NCBI RefSeq assembly: GCF_000224785.1
Contig: NZ_AGAV01000003.1
Coordinates: 186,001 to 250,000 of the forward strand
Length of the DNA stretch: 64,000 bases
DNA from: Lentibacillus jeotgali
Lineage (GTDB): Bacteria; Bacillota; Bacilli; Bacillales; Amphibacillaceae
Reading direction: 5' to 3'
Shown: positions 1 to 8,713 of the stretch, piece after piece
How the letters are laid out: each line of letters begins with the position of its first letter
How positions within the stretch are numbered: position 1 is the stretch's first letter
Notes under the pieces: generated by a model
Told to the model about the DNA's origin: nothing
The model's database searches: none
What the model saw: the letters and a program-made list of their open reading frames with translations, nothing else
Position numbers and translations under genes: made by a program

Positions 1-2
1 AC

Positions 3-1232
3 TGGATTGAGCTAACAGCAGATAAAGGGGCAGCATATGACATTTTGGAAGAAGTCGATCTCTCGGAACTCGAACCGCTGATTGCCAAGCCATCGAGCCC
101 GGGCAATGTTGTCGCTGTCAGGGAATTGGCCGGTACACCAATTTATCAATCGTATGTCGGATCTTCCGCCAACCCTGGATACCGTGATTTTGCTATTGCA
201 GCAGAAATTGTAAACGGTATGAATATTGCCGATGGCGTATCATTTGATATTAACCCGACATCGAGGCAGATGCTGACAGACTTAGTACAAGAAAGTCACA
301 TTGCCAGTCTGCTGCAGGCCGGTGCACGGATGCATCAGGCGGGATGCAATGGGTGCATTGGCATGGGACAGGCTCCTGCAACAGGCAGGAATAGTCTGCG
401 CACAACGCCACGAAATTTCCCCGGACGCTCCGGGACACGAGAGGACAGTGTGTTTCTGTGCAGCCCGGAGACGGCGGCTGCATCTGCATTGACAGGGCAG
501 ATAACCGATCCGCGCTCGCTTGAAGCAGACTATCCAAAAATAAAGGAGCCGAAGCACGCAACAGCGAACATGGATCTGCTTGATGAACCGCTTCCGTATG
601 AGCAGGCGAAAGATGTTGAATTAAAGAAGGGTCCGAATATCGCTTCCATCCCTAAGATGGATGAAATGCCTGACCGTCTGGAATTGCCGATCCTCTTGAA
701 AATGGACGATAATATATCGACCGATGAAATTTTGGCCGGCGGCGCCCGGGTTCTTCCATACCGAAGCAACCTGCCGGAAATCAGCAAGTTTACGTTCGAG
801 ATCATCGACGATACGTACTATAAACGTGGAAAGGCAACCGTTGACGACGGCGGTCATGCGATTGTTGGAGGCTATAACTATGGCCAGGGTTCCAGTCGTG
901 AACATGCAGCCCTGGCACCACGCTTTTTGGGACTGCGTGTTGCGCTTGTGAAAGATTTCGCGCGCATTCACTGGCAGAACCTTGTGAATTTTGGGGTGTT
1001 GCCGCTAACATTCGTCAACGAAGCGGATTATGATTTACTGTCCTCCGGTGACGTTTTGGTGCTGTCCGATTTGCGGAATAAAATCCAGCAGGGGAATGAA
1101 TTTTCAATCGATGTAAAAGATAAGAATGAACAAATCAATGTACAACACGGCCTTTCTGAACGGCAAATTGAGATTATGCTGAAAGGCGGCATTATTAATT
1201 GGGCAAAAGATCGGCAACAGATAGGAGGGTAA
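3..1232 (+). CDS. Aconitate hydratase, Aquifex-type (5' truncated)
   Basis: C-terminal ~409 residues of an aconitase-superfamily enzyme that isomerises citrate and isocitrate through a [4Fe-4S] cluster. The reading frame is open to the window edge, so the true start lies upstream and the first in-window TTG is not the start. Visible: the cluster-ligand and active-site stretch GCNGCIGMGQ followed by RNSLRTTPRNFPGRSGT, then the swivel domain with DNISTDEILAGG, YNYGQGSSREHAALAPR and the FARIHWQNLVNFG signature near the end. The family (about 640-660 residues, mitochondrial/Aquifex-like) differs from the ~900-residue CitB of Bacillus. A homoaconitase or isopropylmalate-dehydratase-like substrate cannot be excluded. 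The downstream mini-gene starts three bases after the stop. Confidence 0.9.
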   Translation, partial: WIELTADKGAAYDILEEVDLSELEPLIAKPSSPGNVVAVRELAGTPIYQSYVGSSANPGYRDFAIAAEIVNGMNIADGVSFDINPTSRQMLTDLVQESHIASLLQAGARMHQAGCNGCIGMGQAPATGRNSLRTTPRNFPGRSGTREDSVFLCSPETAAASALTGQITDPRSLEADYPKIKEPKHATANMDLLDEPLPYEQAKDVELKKGPNIASIPKMDEMPDRLELPILLKMDDNISTDEILAGGARVLPYRSNLPEISKFTFEIIDDTYYKRGKATVDDGGHAIVGGYNYGQGSSREHAALAPRFLGLRVALVKDFARIHWQNLVNFGVLPLTFVNEADYDLLSSGDVLVLSDLRNKIQQGNEFSIDVKDKNEQINVQHGLSERQIEIMLKGGIINWAKDRQQIGG

Positions 1233-1235
1233 ACC

Positions 1236-1409
1236 ATGGCACGCGAAAATACATGCAAAGCTTGTGAAGGAACAGGCATGCTTTCCGATGACGAAGGCTG
1301 GCAATACCAATGCAGTGTATGTCATGGCGACGGAACACGCGATATTGAGGACATTACAAGATCGGCACGCGTCATGTCCGTTGACGAAAATAATCGGCTG
1401 CTGGATTAA
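1236..1409 (+). CDS. 57-residue zinc-ribbon-like protein
   Basis: A 57-residue protein with two CxxCxGxG motifs (CKACEGTG near residue 7 and CSVCHGDG near residue 26), as in DnaJ central zinc fingers, so one zinc site is likely. GGAGG lies 8 bases before the ATG, and the gene starts directly behind the aconitase stop, so the two are probably cotranscribed. The C-terminal half is acidic and has no recognisable domain. The function is unknown; a small metal-binding or chaperone-accessory role is inference. A strong hairpin terminator follows. Confidence 0.75.
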   Translation: MARENTCKACEGTGMLSDDEGWQYQCSVCHGDGTRDIEDITRSARVMSVDENNRLLD

Positions 1410-1430
1410 CCATGCGGTACAGAGTGAAAA

Positions 1431-1460
1431 GAAGGAATCGGCTCATTTGCCGATTCCTTC
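1431..1460. terminator. Bidirectional intrinsic terminator
   Basis: A perfect 12-bp stem, GAAGGAATCGGC with GCCGATTCCTTC, around a 6-base loop, followed by a T-rich stretch on both strands. It separates the rightward aconitase unit from the leftward CotF-like gene. Confidence 0.85.
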
Positions 1461-1485
1461 TTTATTTAGCCTTGGCAGCCTTAGA

Positions 1486-2097
1486 TTAATGCGGCATTGT
1501 GCCCTGGGTCGGGGCGTAGCTTTGCTGGAATGCCTGCATATCCTGCTGCTGAAGCTGAGGCACTTGATAATATTGATTCTTGTTTTGATAAAGGAATACT
1601 TCATAGGCCATTTCAATTAAGTTCGGGACACTGTCTGCCAACACACGCCGCATAACGGGGTTGGTCATTTCCAGTGAAGCATTCGTAAATGCTGTTGCCG
1701 CTGATTTCAGCGAACTCATCATGAAGCCGGATACTTTCTCGTCATTGATTTCGCTGACCGATTGGATGGGAGCGGACGGCTGTGACGGAGGCTGCATACC
1801 ATACATAACGTTATTGTTCTGATCCATCTTGTAGGACTGGGTATCAACAGCCGGATCCTGTCCGGATTGGAAAGTGTCCACAATTGTATTATAAAGCTGG
1901 CTGCAAAAAGCCCGGTGTTTTTGTGACATCGTTTGCAATTCCGGATCCTGGATGTACTGTTCATAAAGCACACATTGATCCAGTGCGCCGGTCAGCGCTG
2001 ATAAAGCTTCATGTCCGTCAAACATATCATGACCGCCATAATGCTGTTGCGGTGGCAGTTGTGTCGTGTCCGTAAAATTTTGCTGCTGGTTAAGCAT
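1486..2097 (-). CDS. CotF-like spore coat protein
   Basis: A 203-residue protein of the coat protein F family. The N-terminus is Gln-rich (LNQQQNF, LPPQQHYGGHD). A helical region (residues ~25-75) contains DQCVLYEQYIQDPELQTM, and a second helical part (~115-175) contains SLKSAATAFTNASLEMTNPVMRR and ends in a Gln/Tyr-rich tail. The four-helix ferritin-like arrangement is typical of CotF/YhcQ proteins deposited in the spore coat. AGGAGG lies upstream of the ATG. It appears monocistronic. Coat localisation is inferred from the family. Confidence 0.85.
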   Translation of the reverse strand: MLNQQQNFTDTTQLPPQQHYGGHDMFDGHEALSALTGALDQCVLYEQYIQDPELQTMSQKHRAFCSQLYNTIVDTFQSGQDPAVDTQSYKMDQNNNVMYGMQPPSQPSAPIQSVSEINDEKVSGFMMSSLKSAATAFTNASLEMTNPVMRRVLADSVPNLIEMAYEVFLYQNKNQYYQVPQLQQQDMQAFQQSYAPTQGTMPH

Positions 2098-2209
2098 CTA
2101 CATAACCTCCTAAAAGTATTCCTTTTTATTTTGGGATAAAAGGGAATGATTATGTGTCATATAGCTACTTTGCCTATTGCCATTTTTTACGTGTAGCTAG
2201 CCGTATGTG

Positions 2210-2302
2210 TTTCGCGCGACAATCACAGAATTTCGCGCGAACACAGCGTGAAATCGCGCAACGACCCTGGAATTTCGCGCGACAACCTCGAAATTTCAAG
2301 CA
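2210..2302. repeat. Short array of TTTCGCGCGA units
   Basis: Five degenerate units of about 19-23 bases, each starting with TTTCGCGCGA or a variant (TCGCGCAACG, TTTCAAGCAA), in the ~540-bp gap between the cotF-like gene and the TctA-type operon. The core TCGCGCGA is palindromic. No coding potential was seen here. The rest of the gap is AT-rich with no clear feature. Confidence 0.6.
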
Positions 2303-2639
2303 ACTACATATGAAATCAAGGGGCTCATCTTCTAAAACCTTCCCTCACCTTTATAATCGAAAAGAAATCCTAAAAAGTGGCATGAAAATAAAAAATATAT
2401 ATTTTTTCTCTGGATTTGCCCCTTTTTTCACACTTGTTTCGATTGTAGTTAAAAGAGGGGATTCTGATACGGTGTCCTCTGTTAATACCTCTGAACCAAT
2501 TGTTGCAGCAAAAATTTAAATAAACAACTTTCTTAAACAATGTTGAATAGGTATAATTTAATGTCATGAAGGATATTTTCACTTCAGCGCTTTGACACAT
2601 GGTTTTTGTCAAGGCTTGAGATGAAGGAGTTGTTAGACA

Positions 2640-2870
2640 ATGTCTGCAGAAGATAAAGAGAACATTGAAGTATGGGAGGACCTTGTTCATATTAAGGATC
2701 TGGTCATAAGCCTCGCTATCTGCAGTGTGACGTCACTTGGCGGATATCTGATTGCCCCTGAAGGTCAGCAGCCGCTCATATACGGGCTTATAGGAGCAGT
2801 GTTAGGCTTTATTACCAGTACGATTGTCATTAAGCCAAAACGAAATTTCAGTTATACAGATGAGGAGTAG
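2640..2870 (+). CDS. Small two-helix membrane protein with TctA partner
   Basis: 76 residues: an acidic N-terminus, then two predicted membrane segments (about residues 21-40 and 47-66) and a charged tail. The TctA-type permease starts six bases after its stop, so both are in one operon. Position and topology suggest the small membrane subunit (TctB role) of a tripartite tricarboxylate-type transporter, but it is shorter than ordinary TctB. No binding-protein gene (TctC) is visible beside it. A GGAG lies 9-10 bases before the ATG. Confidence 0.65.
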   Translation: MSAEDKENIEVWEDLVHIKDLVISLAICSVTSLGGYLIAPEGQQPLIYGLIGAVLGFITSTIVIKPKRNFSYTDEE

Positions 2871-2876
2871 GCATTT

Positions 2877-4229
2877 ATGGATGTTGTTTTAATTGGACAG
2901 ATGGCTGCTATAGCATTGCTTGGTGCTGCATTATATACAATCATCGGTATTGCACCCGGTACGGATGAAACCGCCGTTCTTGCACCGGTTACGCTTGTGC
3001 TTGTTATTTCCGGTCTTGAGCCGATTCTTGTTTTGACATTTTTTATTGCGGCCATTGTAGCGAAAAAATTGACCGATTCCATTCCGGTGGCAGTTGCCGG
3101 TATCCCGGGCGGTGTCATGTCCGCGCCAATGGTTGAGCATGCAATGGTTCTGAAAAAATACGGGAAACCGGATGTGAGTATTCGCAAAATGGCCTCGGGT
3201 TCTGTGATTGGGACGATCATTTCCGTCCCATTGAGTTTGCTGCTGGCGACCGCACTGGTACCGCTAGCCGACGTTATCGAGCAGTATTCAAGTCAGATAT
3301 TTTTCTTTGGAGCGATTTTCCTGGCATTGATGACGAAAAATCGCTGGTTTGCGGTATTGTCGATTGTTCCATTTGCATTCGTTATCCAGGGGCTGCGGAA
3401 TCTATATTGGGAACTGGATATTGTACCTGAAGATACGACCGTCTTCACATCATTTTTTCTCGGTATTACGATTGGACCGGTGATATTAAAATTATTCGAA
3501 TTACTGAATGGACGGGTCAGGAGAAACCTGCCGCGTTATGGTACAAAAACGATTGAAATGAGACGAACAAAAGCAGAAAAAGGCTTTCCGAATCCGTTCA
3601 AAATTTTGAATAAGAATGAAACAATCTCAAGTGCTGTCAGTTCGGTGCTTGGGGTGCTGACTTTCTTTATGAGTCCTGTCGGCATGACCATCTTTCTTGG
3701 AGAAATGATCACCAGCCGCATCAAGGATCCAGTCAAGCGAGCAGCCCGTGCGATCTCCAGTATGGACGGGCTGACGAACGCAGCATACCTTTCAGGTACA
3801 CTGGTCCCGTTGATTGCGATAGGCTATCCTCTTTCCCCGACAGCTCTGGGGCCCGGACATGCTTTATTTAATGCGCCGCCGGTCTACACATATGAACATA
3901 ATCTGCACCATATCCTGTCGATGAACGATTTTGTGATGGCGACAGTTATCGGAGCTGTGATTGCAATTGGTCTGACCTTCTTTATAACCATTAAATATGC
4001 GCAGCCGATATGTGCGTTTGTGTTCAAATATATTCCGCATGAAGCAATGCTTGGTTTATTTTTCGGACTTGTCATGATGCTCGCATACATGGATGCAGGA
4101 GTTCTGAACATTGCCGGAGTTCTGGTGATCGGGCTGGTGGCAGGTTTTATGCATCGAAAGGGTGTCAATTATGGCGTCCAGTTCATGACGTTATATGCAG
4201 CCCCATGGCTTGTGGGACTGATATTTTAA
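2877..4229 (+). CDS. TctA-family tripartite transporter permease
   Basis: A 450-residue integral membrane protein with about 10-12 hydrophobic segments. Characteristic TctA features include the conserved GIAPGTDETAVLAP stretch near residue 24 (GxxPG loop), a second glycine-rich loop VAGIPGGVMSAPMVEH near residue 73, and GYPLSPTALGPGHALF near residue 318. The duplicated loop pattern marks the large permease of tripartite tricarboxylate transporters, which import carboxylates using periplasmic-type binding proteins. The substrate is unknown, and the binding protein must be encoded elsewhere. Length fits the family (~450-500). Confidence 0.85.
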   Translation: MDVVLIGQMAAIALLGAALYTIIGIAPGTDETAVLAPVTLVLVISGLEPILVLTFFIAAIVAKKLTDSIPVAVAGIPGGVMSAPMVEHAMVLKKYGKPDVSIRKMASGSVIGTIISVPLSLLLATALVPLADVIEQYSSQIFFFGAIFLALMTKNRWFAVLSIVPFAFVIQGLRNLYWELDIVPEDTTVFTSFFLGITIGPVILKLFELLNGRVRRNLPRYGTKTIEMRRTKAEKGFPNPFKILNKNETISSAVSSVLGVLTFFMSPVGMTIFLGEMITSRIKDPVKRAARAISSMDGLTNAAYLSGTLVPLIAIGYPLSPTALGPGHALFNAPPVYTYEHNLHHILSMNDFVMATVIGAVIAIGLTFFITIKYAQPICAFVFKYIPHEAMLGLFFGLVMMLAYMDAGVLNIAGVLVIGLVAGFMHRKGVNYGVQFMTLYAAPWLVGLIF

Positions 4230-4295
4230 ACGTCAATGCCGTGAAACCTTCTGCTGATCATCAACGTAGTACTGGCAGATAGAGAGGGGATTCCT

Positions 4296-5591
4296 GTGAG
4301 AAAATCCGCGTATATGTTTTGTTTGTCTTTCTTTATGCTGACGGTGGCTGCCGGATGCAGTGATGGCGTTGAAGAAAGTAAGGAGGATGCAACTGTGAAC
4401 GGCAAATGGACAGGGGCAATTGATGTTCCTAATCAGCAGCTTGATATCATTGTTAAACTAACTAAAGATAACGAGTGGTCGGGAACGATCAGTATCCCTG
4501 TCCAGGGCATCAAGGATTATCCGCTTTCCGCGGTAACTGTTGATGGAAATGATATCGCTTTTTTCATGGAACTACAGGGGCAGCAGATTTCATTTGATGG
4601 CGAGTTGAAGAAAGATGTGATCGAAGGCAACTTTAGCCAGCATGGGCAGACGTTTCCCTTTAGTCTGACAAAAGGCGGACCTGTAGATGAAAACGATAAG
4701 AATTTTTTAAGTGTCGAAACAAATGAAGGAACGCTTTATGGTGAAGTGGAGAAGCCTGATGGGAAAGGGCCTTTTCCGGTTATGCTGATCATTCCCGGTT
4801 CAGGTCCGACTGACCGCAATGGTAATTCAAACGGCGTTCAGGGAGACAATAACAGCCTTAAGATGCTGGCTGAAAGCTTGGCCGAATATGGTGTTGCGAG
4901 TGTGCGTTATGATAAGCGGGGCGCCGGGAAAAACTTGGAGGCAGCCATCCCTGAAAATGAGCTCAGGTTTGATCAATTCGTGGATGACGCGGTCAAGTGG
5001 ACAGATTCGCTGGCACAGGAAGACGATTTTTCAAAGGTCGGAATCATCGGGCACAGTCAGGGCTCACTGGTAGGTATGCTGGCGGCACAGAAAGGTCAGG
5101 CTGATGTCTTTATTTCACTTGCTGGGGCAGGACGTTCGATTGACCAGGTGCTCTATGATCAGCTGGAGAGCCAATTGTCCGGAAATTTGCTGCAGGAAGC
5201 GATGAGTATTCTGGAAAAGCTAAAGCAGGGAGAAAGAATCGAGAATGTAAGCCAGGAACTGCAAGGCGCCTTCCGCCCATCTGTTCAGGGATTCATAGCT
5301 TCCTGGATGCAGTATGATCCGGCCGAGGAGATCACTGAACTCGAAGTGCCGGTGTTGATTGCCGGCGGCGGCCGTGATTTGCAGGTTCCGGCGAATGAAG
5401 CGGAACTACTTTATGAGGCTCAGCCGAACGCTAATAAATTGATTCTAGAAAAAATGAATCATGTGCTGAAAGAGGCACCAGCAGATGAAGAAGGAAATAA
5501 AGCGACTTACAGCGATCCTGAACTTCCATTGGCAGACGGATTGATGGAAGGAATCATCGACTTTTTAAAGGAAAATGAGTTTATGAAGTAA
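4296..5591 (+). CDS. Lipoprotein alpha/beta hydrolase
   Basis: 431 residues from a GTG start preceded by GAGAGGGG. The N-terminal signal ends in a lipobox (VAAGC, Cys ~21), so the enzyme is probably anchored outside the membrane. Residues ~35-130 form a beta-rich domain of unknown role, and residues ~140-425 form a S33/dienelactone-type hydrolase. Visible are the oxyanion stretch IPGSGPTDRNG, the nucleophile elbow GHSQGS (Ser254), a likely acidic residue in GGGRDLQVP and the catalytic His in MNHVLKE. The substrate is unknown. An MBL-fold hydrolase gene follows 20 bases downstream. Confidence 0.85.
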   Translation: MRKSAYMFCLSFFMLTVAAGCSDGVEESKEDATVNGKWTGAIDVPNQQLDIIVKLTKDNEWSGTISIPVQGIKDYPLSAVTVDGNDIAFFMELQGQQISFDGELKKDVIEGNFSQHGQTFPFSLTKGGPVDENDKNFLSVETNEGTLYGEVEKPDGKGPFPVMLIIPGSGPTDRNGNSNGVQGDNNSLKMLAESLAEYGVASVRYDKRGAGKNLEAAIPENELRFDQFVDDAVKWTDSLAQEDDFSKVGIIGHSQGSLVGMLAAQKGQADVFISLAGAGRSIDQVLYDQLESQLSGNLLQEAMSILEKLKQGERIENVSQELQGAFRPSVQGFIASWMQYDPAEEITELEVPVLIAGGGRDLQVPANEAELLYEAQPNANKLILEKMNHVLKEAPADEEGNKATYSDPELPLADGLMEGIIDFLKENEFMK

Positions 5592-5611
5592 AGACGAATG
5601 GGGGATTGGAA

Positions 5612-6562
5612 ATGGAGGATAAACAACCGATTCAATTGGACGAACGCATTCATTTAATCGATGGTTTTGATTTGGGCGTATCCGAGCGTACAGGTACATA
5701 TGTCATTAATGAGGATGCGCTTACACTCATCGAAACAGGACCGAGTCCGTCGGTGAAATATATCAAAAAGGGACTCGATAATCTTAGTTTCTCCCTTGAA
5801 GATGTTCAATACATCATCGTCACACATGTTCACCTCGATCATGCAGGCGGGGCCGGGCTACTGCTAAAGGAGTGTCCGAATGCGACCGTCGTTGTACATC
5901 CAAAAGGGGCCAGACATTTAGTAAATCCCAAAAAGCTAGCTGCAGGAGCCAGAGGGGTATATGGCGACAGTTTCACCGACTTATTTGATCCGATCGTGCC
6001 AGTGCCTGAAGACCGTCTGATTGAAAAAGGCGAAGGAGCCACACTGACAATTGGCGAGAAGTGCACCTTAGAATTTCTCGATACACCCGGCCATGCCAGA
6101 CATCACTTCAGTATTTATGACCCTGTTACCAATGGCTTGTTTACAGGTGATACGGTTGGCATCCGGTATAAGCAGCTGATTGATGAAGGCATTGATTTCT
6201 TTTTACCGTCAACCTCCCCAAACCATTTTGATCCAAATGCGATGCATGCGTCTATCGATCGTATTCGAAACATGAATCTGAAGAGGATTTATTACGGGCA
6301 TTTCGGCATGACGGAGAATGTTAATCAAGCGCTAGATCAGGTATCGGAGTGGCTCGATATTTTTGTTGGAATTGGTGAAGAAGCCATGTCGGAAGGAAAA
6401 GCGTATGATGTGCTACCATCACGCATGCTGGAGCAGGTCAAAGGCGATTTATCGATAAAAGGTTTGCGGACCGATCATGATGTCTACATCCTGCTTAATC
6501 TGGATATGCAGGTGTGTGCCCTTGGTTTGGTGGATTATTTTAGGAAATTGGAGCAAAAATAA
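5612..6562 (+). CDS. MBL-fold metallo-hydrolase
   Basis: 316 residues of the metallo-beta-lactamase fold. The HxHxDH zinc motif is seen as HVHLDHAGG near residue 73, with further ligands in DTPGHARHH (~His161), FTGDTVG and the C-terminal YYGHFG. The ATG is chosen because GGGGG sits 7 bases upstream; a TTG two codons earlier would overlap this site. Related enzymes include hydroxyacylglutathione hydrolase-like and YqjP/YflN-type hydrolases. The substrate is not predictable. It is likely cotranscribed with the preceding hydrolase gene. Confidence 0.85.
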   Translation: MEDKQPIQLDERIHLIDGFDLGVSERTGTYVINEDALTLIETGPSPSVKYIKKGLDNLSFSLEDVQYIIVTHVHLDHAGGAGLLLKECPNATVVVHPKGARHLVNPKKLAAGARGVYGDSFTDLFDPIVPVPEDRLIEKGEGATLTIGEKCTLEFLDTPGHARHHFSIYDPVTNGLFTGDTVGIRYKQLIDEGIDFFLPSTSPNHFDPNAMHASIDRIRNMNLKRIYYGHFGMTENVNQALDQVSEWLDIFVGIGEEAMSEGKAYDVLPSRMLEQVKGDLSIKGLRTDHDVYILLNLDMQVCALGLVDYFRKLEQK

Positions 6563-6650
6563 AATAAACTTCATGTAGCTTAAAACAAAACTCTCTTTAA
6601 TGACATCAAAGCAGGCTTTTTTTCATACAATATTTTGGGGTGAAGAAAAA

Positions 6651-7085
6651 ATGCCATTCGTAAGATACACAGAAGCAGACGTTAACTTGATGGCAAGGAT
6701 GATGAGAGCGGAGGCTGTAGGTGAAGGAAAGCAAGGAATGTTGTATGTCGGAAATGTAATTGTTAACCGTGCTAAAGCGGATTGTTTAGATTTTACAAAT
6801 GTAAGAACTATTCGAGACGTCATTTTTCAGGTACAAGGAGGAAATTATTCGTTTGAGGCTGTCCAAAAAGGCAATGTATTTTATCAAAGAGCAAGGTCTA
6901 CTGAAAAAAGATTAGCAAGAAAGAATTTGAAATATTGGAGGCAACACCCAGCGAAATATGCTCTTTGGTATTTCAATCCATATGGTCCATGTCCTCCAAC
7001 ATGGTACGGTCAGCCTTTTTCCGGCCAATATAAAAATCATTGTTATTATGAACCAGCGGCTGGAACATGTGCCAGTGTTTATTGA
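6651..7085 (+). CDS. cwlJ: CwlJ-type spore cortex hydrolase
   Basis: 144 residues of the SleB/CwlJ hydrolase domain without signal peptide or LysM domain, as in CwlJ. The N-terminus reads MPFVRYTEADVNLMARMMRAEA, carrying the conserved catalytic Glu of the RAEA motif, followed by GNVIVNRA and the C-terminal WYFNPYGPCPPTWYGQP and KNHCYYEP. CwlJ degrades cortex peptidoglycan during germination and is activated by Ca-dipicolinate. The start follows GGGGTGA with 7-base spacing, which excludes the longer upstream frame. No gerQ-like partner is adjacent. Confidence 0.88.
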   Translation: MPFVRYTEADVNLMARMMRAEAVGEGKQGMLYVGNVIVNRAKADCLDFTNVRTIRDVIFQVQGGNYSFEAVQKGNVFYQRARSTEKRLARKNLKYWRQHPAKYALWYFNPYGPCPPTWYGQPFSGQYKNHCYYEPAAGTCASVY

Positions 7086-7136
7086 GTAATTCGTTAGAAA
7101 ATCGAATAAGATAATGAGCTGATATAAATTAAAAAG

Positions 7137-7171
7137 GGAGCGGCGCTTTTTTAATAAAGAAGCGCCGCTCC
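7137..7171. terminator. Strong intrinsic terminator after cwlJ
   Basis: A 12-bp GC-rich stem, GGAGCGGCGCTT with AAGCGCCGCTCC, with T-runs near the loop. It closes the cwlJ unit and marks the left edge of the accessory region. The 320 bases that follow hold no convincing gene. Confidence 0.8.
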
Positions 7172-7499
7172 TTATACATAAGCTAAGATTTGTTTTTTCC
7201 GGAACATATATCTTATTTCACCTTTTGAGGGGGAACTCTTAATGCATGGCTGGAAAGTACAGGCTGATAGGAGAATTATGGAAGAAAGGGAAGCCGCAAG
7301 ATTGTTCGATTTTCCCTGTGTCCTGGAATAACGGTTTGTCTTCAACTCCGTTGAGGAAGTTATATTCATATTCCAAAGTTTTACCCCTTGGGACTTTGCA
7401 TTGGCCAAAGGGTTTACTACGGTAAATTAAAAAGGAATTGTTCCATTATAGGGCCAGATTGTGGAAGACTAGAACATAAAATTTTTTGTGCAAAACATG

Positions 7500-7528
7500 T
7501 TTACAAACATATAAAAACGTGGTATATA
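7500..7528 (+). promoter_or_regulatory. SigA promoter of heat-shock locus 1
   Basis: TTTACA and TATATA separated by exactly 17 bases, placed so that transcription would start at the edge of the CIRCE operator. Two other promoters in the window (near 13.5 and 14.8 kb) have the same architecture and almost the same spacer, ending in GTGGTATATA or GTGATATATA. Confidence 0.8.
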
Positions 7529-7539
7529 AAGAATAGAAG

Positions 7540-7566
7540 TTAGCACTCATATTTACCGAGTGCTAA
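7540..7566. promoter_or_regulatory. CIRCE operator 1 (HrcA binding site), perfect
   Basis: A perfect consensus CIRCE, TTAGCACTC-N9-GAGTGCTAA, 11 bases past the -10 hexamer. CIRCE binds the HrcA repressor, which is released on heat shock. It should control the mini-ORF and hsp20 genes downstream. Confidence 0.95.
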
Positions 7567-7590
7567 CAACACATCATAAAGGAGTGGTTA

Positions 7591-7722
7591 ATGATGACTA
7601 GATTGATTCCTTTCAACAAAAGGGTTCGAGGTCTCAGTAGGGACGGGCCGGGGAATTTTATCAACATGGTTGGCGACTTCTTTCATGACCCGTGGTTTAC
7701 GAATAGAAACCCAATGATTTAA
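7591..7722 (+). CDS. 43-residue Hsp20 N-terminal-like mini-protein
   Basis: A complete short frame with an AAAGGAG ribosome site, directly behind CIRCE. Its sequence follows the first ~40 residues of the Hsp20 gene 69 bases downstream: LIPFN near the start, then a loop, then a NFINMVGDFFHDPWF stretch matching NPFNMIDDFFDEAFSDF. It stops where the alpha-crystallin domain would begin. It may be a truncated hsp20 duplicate, or a functional helper or leader peptide. A similar, more decayed frame precedes the second hsp20 at 13.6 kb, which favours an ancestral arrangement over accident. Confidence 0.6.
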   Translation: MMTRLIPFNKRVRGLSRDGPGNFINMVGDFFHDPWFTNRNPMI

Positions 7723-7790
7723 AACAAAAATCACCACTCATTAACTGAATGAGTACAACAATTAAAATTTTATAAAAGGAGTGATTAATA

Positions 7791-8264
7791 ATGGCTGGAT
7801 TGATTCCTTTCAACCGAAAAAATCGTAATGTGGTTAGTGCAAGCCCAAGGAATCCTTTCAACATGATTGATGACTTCTTTGATGAAGCCTTTAGTGATTT
7901 CCCGTCCCTTAGAAGAAACTTGACTACAGACCCATTCAAGGTTGATGTAAGGGAAACCGACAACGAATACCTGGTTGAGGCTGAACTTCCAGGGGTAAAA
8001 AAAGAAGACATTAATGTCAATTTAAGCGACGACGGTAGGCTTTCTATTGCTGTAAATCGAAACGAGGATGTTGAGAGCAAAGACGAAGATGGTAATTATA
8101 TTCACAGGGAACGTCGTTCTAAGGCTATGCAACGTTCTCTTTATTTGGAAAACGCCAAACCAGATGGCGTCAGTGCAAGGTTGGAAGATGGTTTGCTCAA
8201 AATTAATGTGACCAAAGAAGAACAGGCGAATAACGATAACACGCATAGGGTAGAAATCGAATAG
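7791..8264 (+). CDS. Hsp20/alpha-crystallin small heat-shock protein 1
   Basis: A 157-residue small heat-shock protein, an ATP-independent holdase for unfolding proteins. The N-terminal arm (residues 1-45) has LIPFNRKNRN and NPFNMIDDFFDEAF. The alpha-crystallin domain (~50-145) contains DPFKVDVRETDNEYLVEAELPGVKKEDI and the signature LEDGLLKINV. The short C-terminal tail ends HRVEIE, containing an IxI/V-like VEI. AAAGGAG lies 7 bases upstream. Control by HrcA is expected from the perfect CIRCE ahead of the mini-ORF. A close paralogue lies at 13.8 kb. Confidence 0.92.
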   Translation: MAGLIPFNRKNRNVVSASPRNPFNMIDDFFDEAFSDFPSLRRNLTTDPFKVDVRETDNEYLVEAELPGVKKEDINVNLSDDGRLSIAVNRNEDVESKDEDGNYIHRERRSKAMQRSLYLENAKPDGVSARLEDGLLKINVTKEEQANNDNTHRVEIE

Positions 8265-8343
8265 GTCACAAAACGCCTGTTACCCCTTGAACTCTACATT
8301 ACTTAATGTAGGGGGCTCCCTTAATAAATGGGGGTGATATAAC

Positions 8344-8571
8344 ATGATTTTACAAGTGATACAAGAACAATACGAGGCTCTTATGAAGTCACATTTGCCT
8401 CCAAAACGTAAAAATCAAATGCTTGGTGTTTTGATGTCACGGCTAGAAGAATCATTTTATGTTAGTCCGTTTGAAGAACATCCAGATGAAAGGGTGATGG
8501 CCCTGTATAAAAAGATTAATCAAAGCAGAAAAAATATACAAAAACAAGGAAATGACGTGGCAGAAAATTAA
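8344..8571 (+). CDS. Uncharacterised 75-residue protein
   Basis: A small, charged, probably helical soluble protein without signal or membrane segment (MLGVLMSRLEESFYVSPFEE in the middle, basic C-terminal helix). GGGGGTGAT lies 5-9 bases before the ATG. It lies 79 bases after hsp20, before the terminator, so it is likely the last gene of the heat-shock transcript and may be heat-induced. I do not recognise a family. Confidence 0.6.
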   Translation: MILQVIQEQYEALMKSHLPPKRKNQMLGVLMSRLEESFYVSPFEEHPDERVMALYKKINQSRKNIQKQGNDVAEN

Positions 8572-8589
8572 ATTGAAAAAGGTTGTCAA

Positions 8590-8621
8590 AGTAAGCCCCC
8601 GCTTGACCACGGGGGCTTACT
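8590..8621 (+). terminator. Intrinsic terminator of hsp20 unit
   Basis: Perfect 11-bp stem AGTAAGCCCCC with GGGGGCTTACT around a 10-base loop, followed by TTGTTGATT. It closes the first CIRCE-controlled transcript. Confidence 0.8.
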
Positions 8622-8713
8622 TGTTGATTCAATGAGCAAAAATACCAAAAAGGGTTATGAATATTTTGCAGGGTAAGGTTAAAGATATTTATAAAACCTT
8701 GGAGGAATATCTT

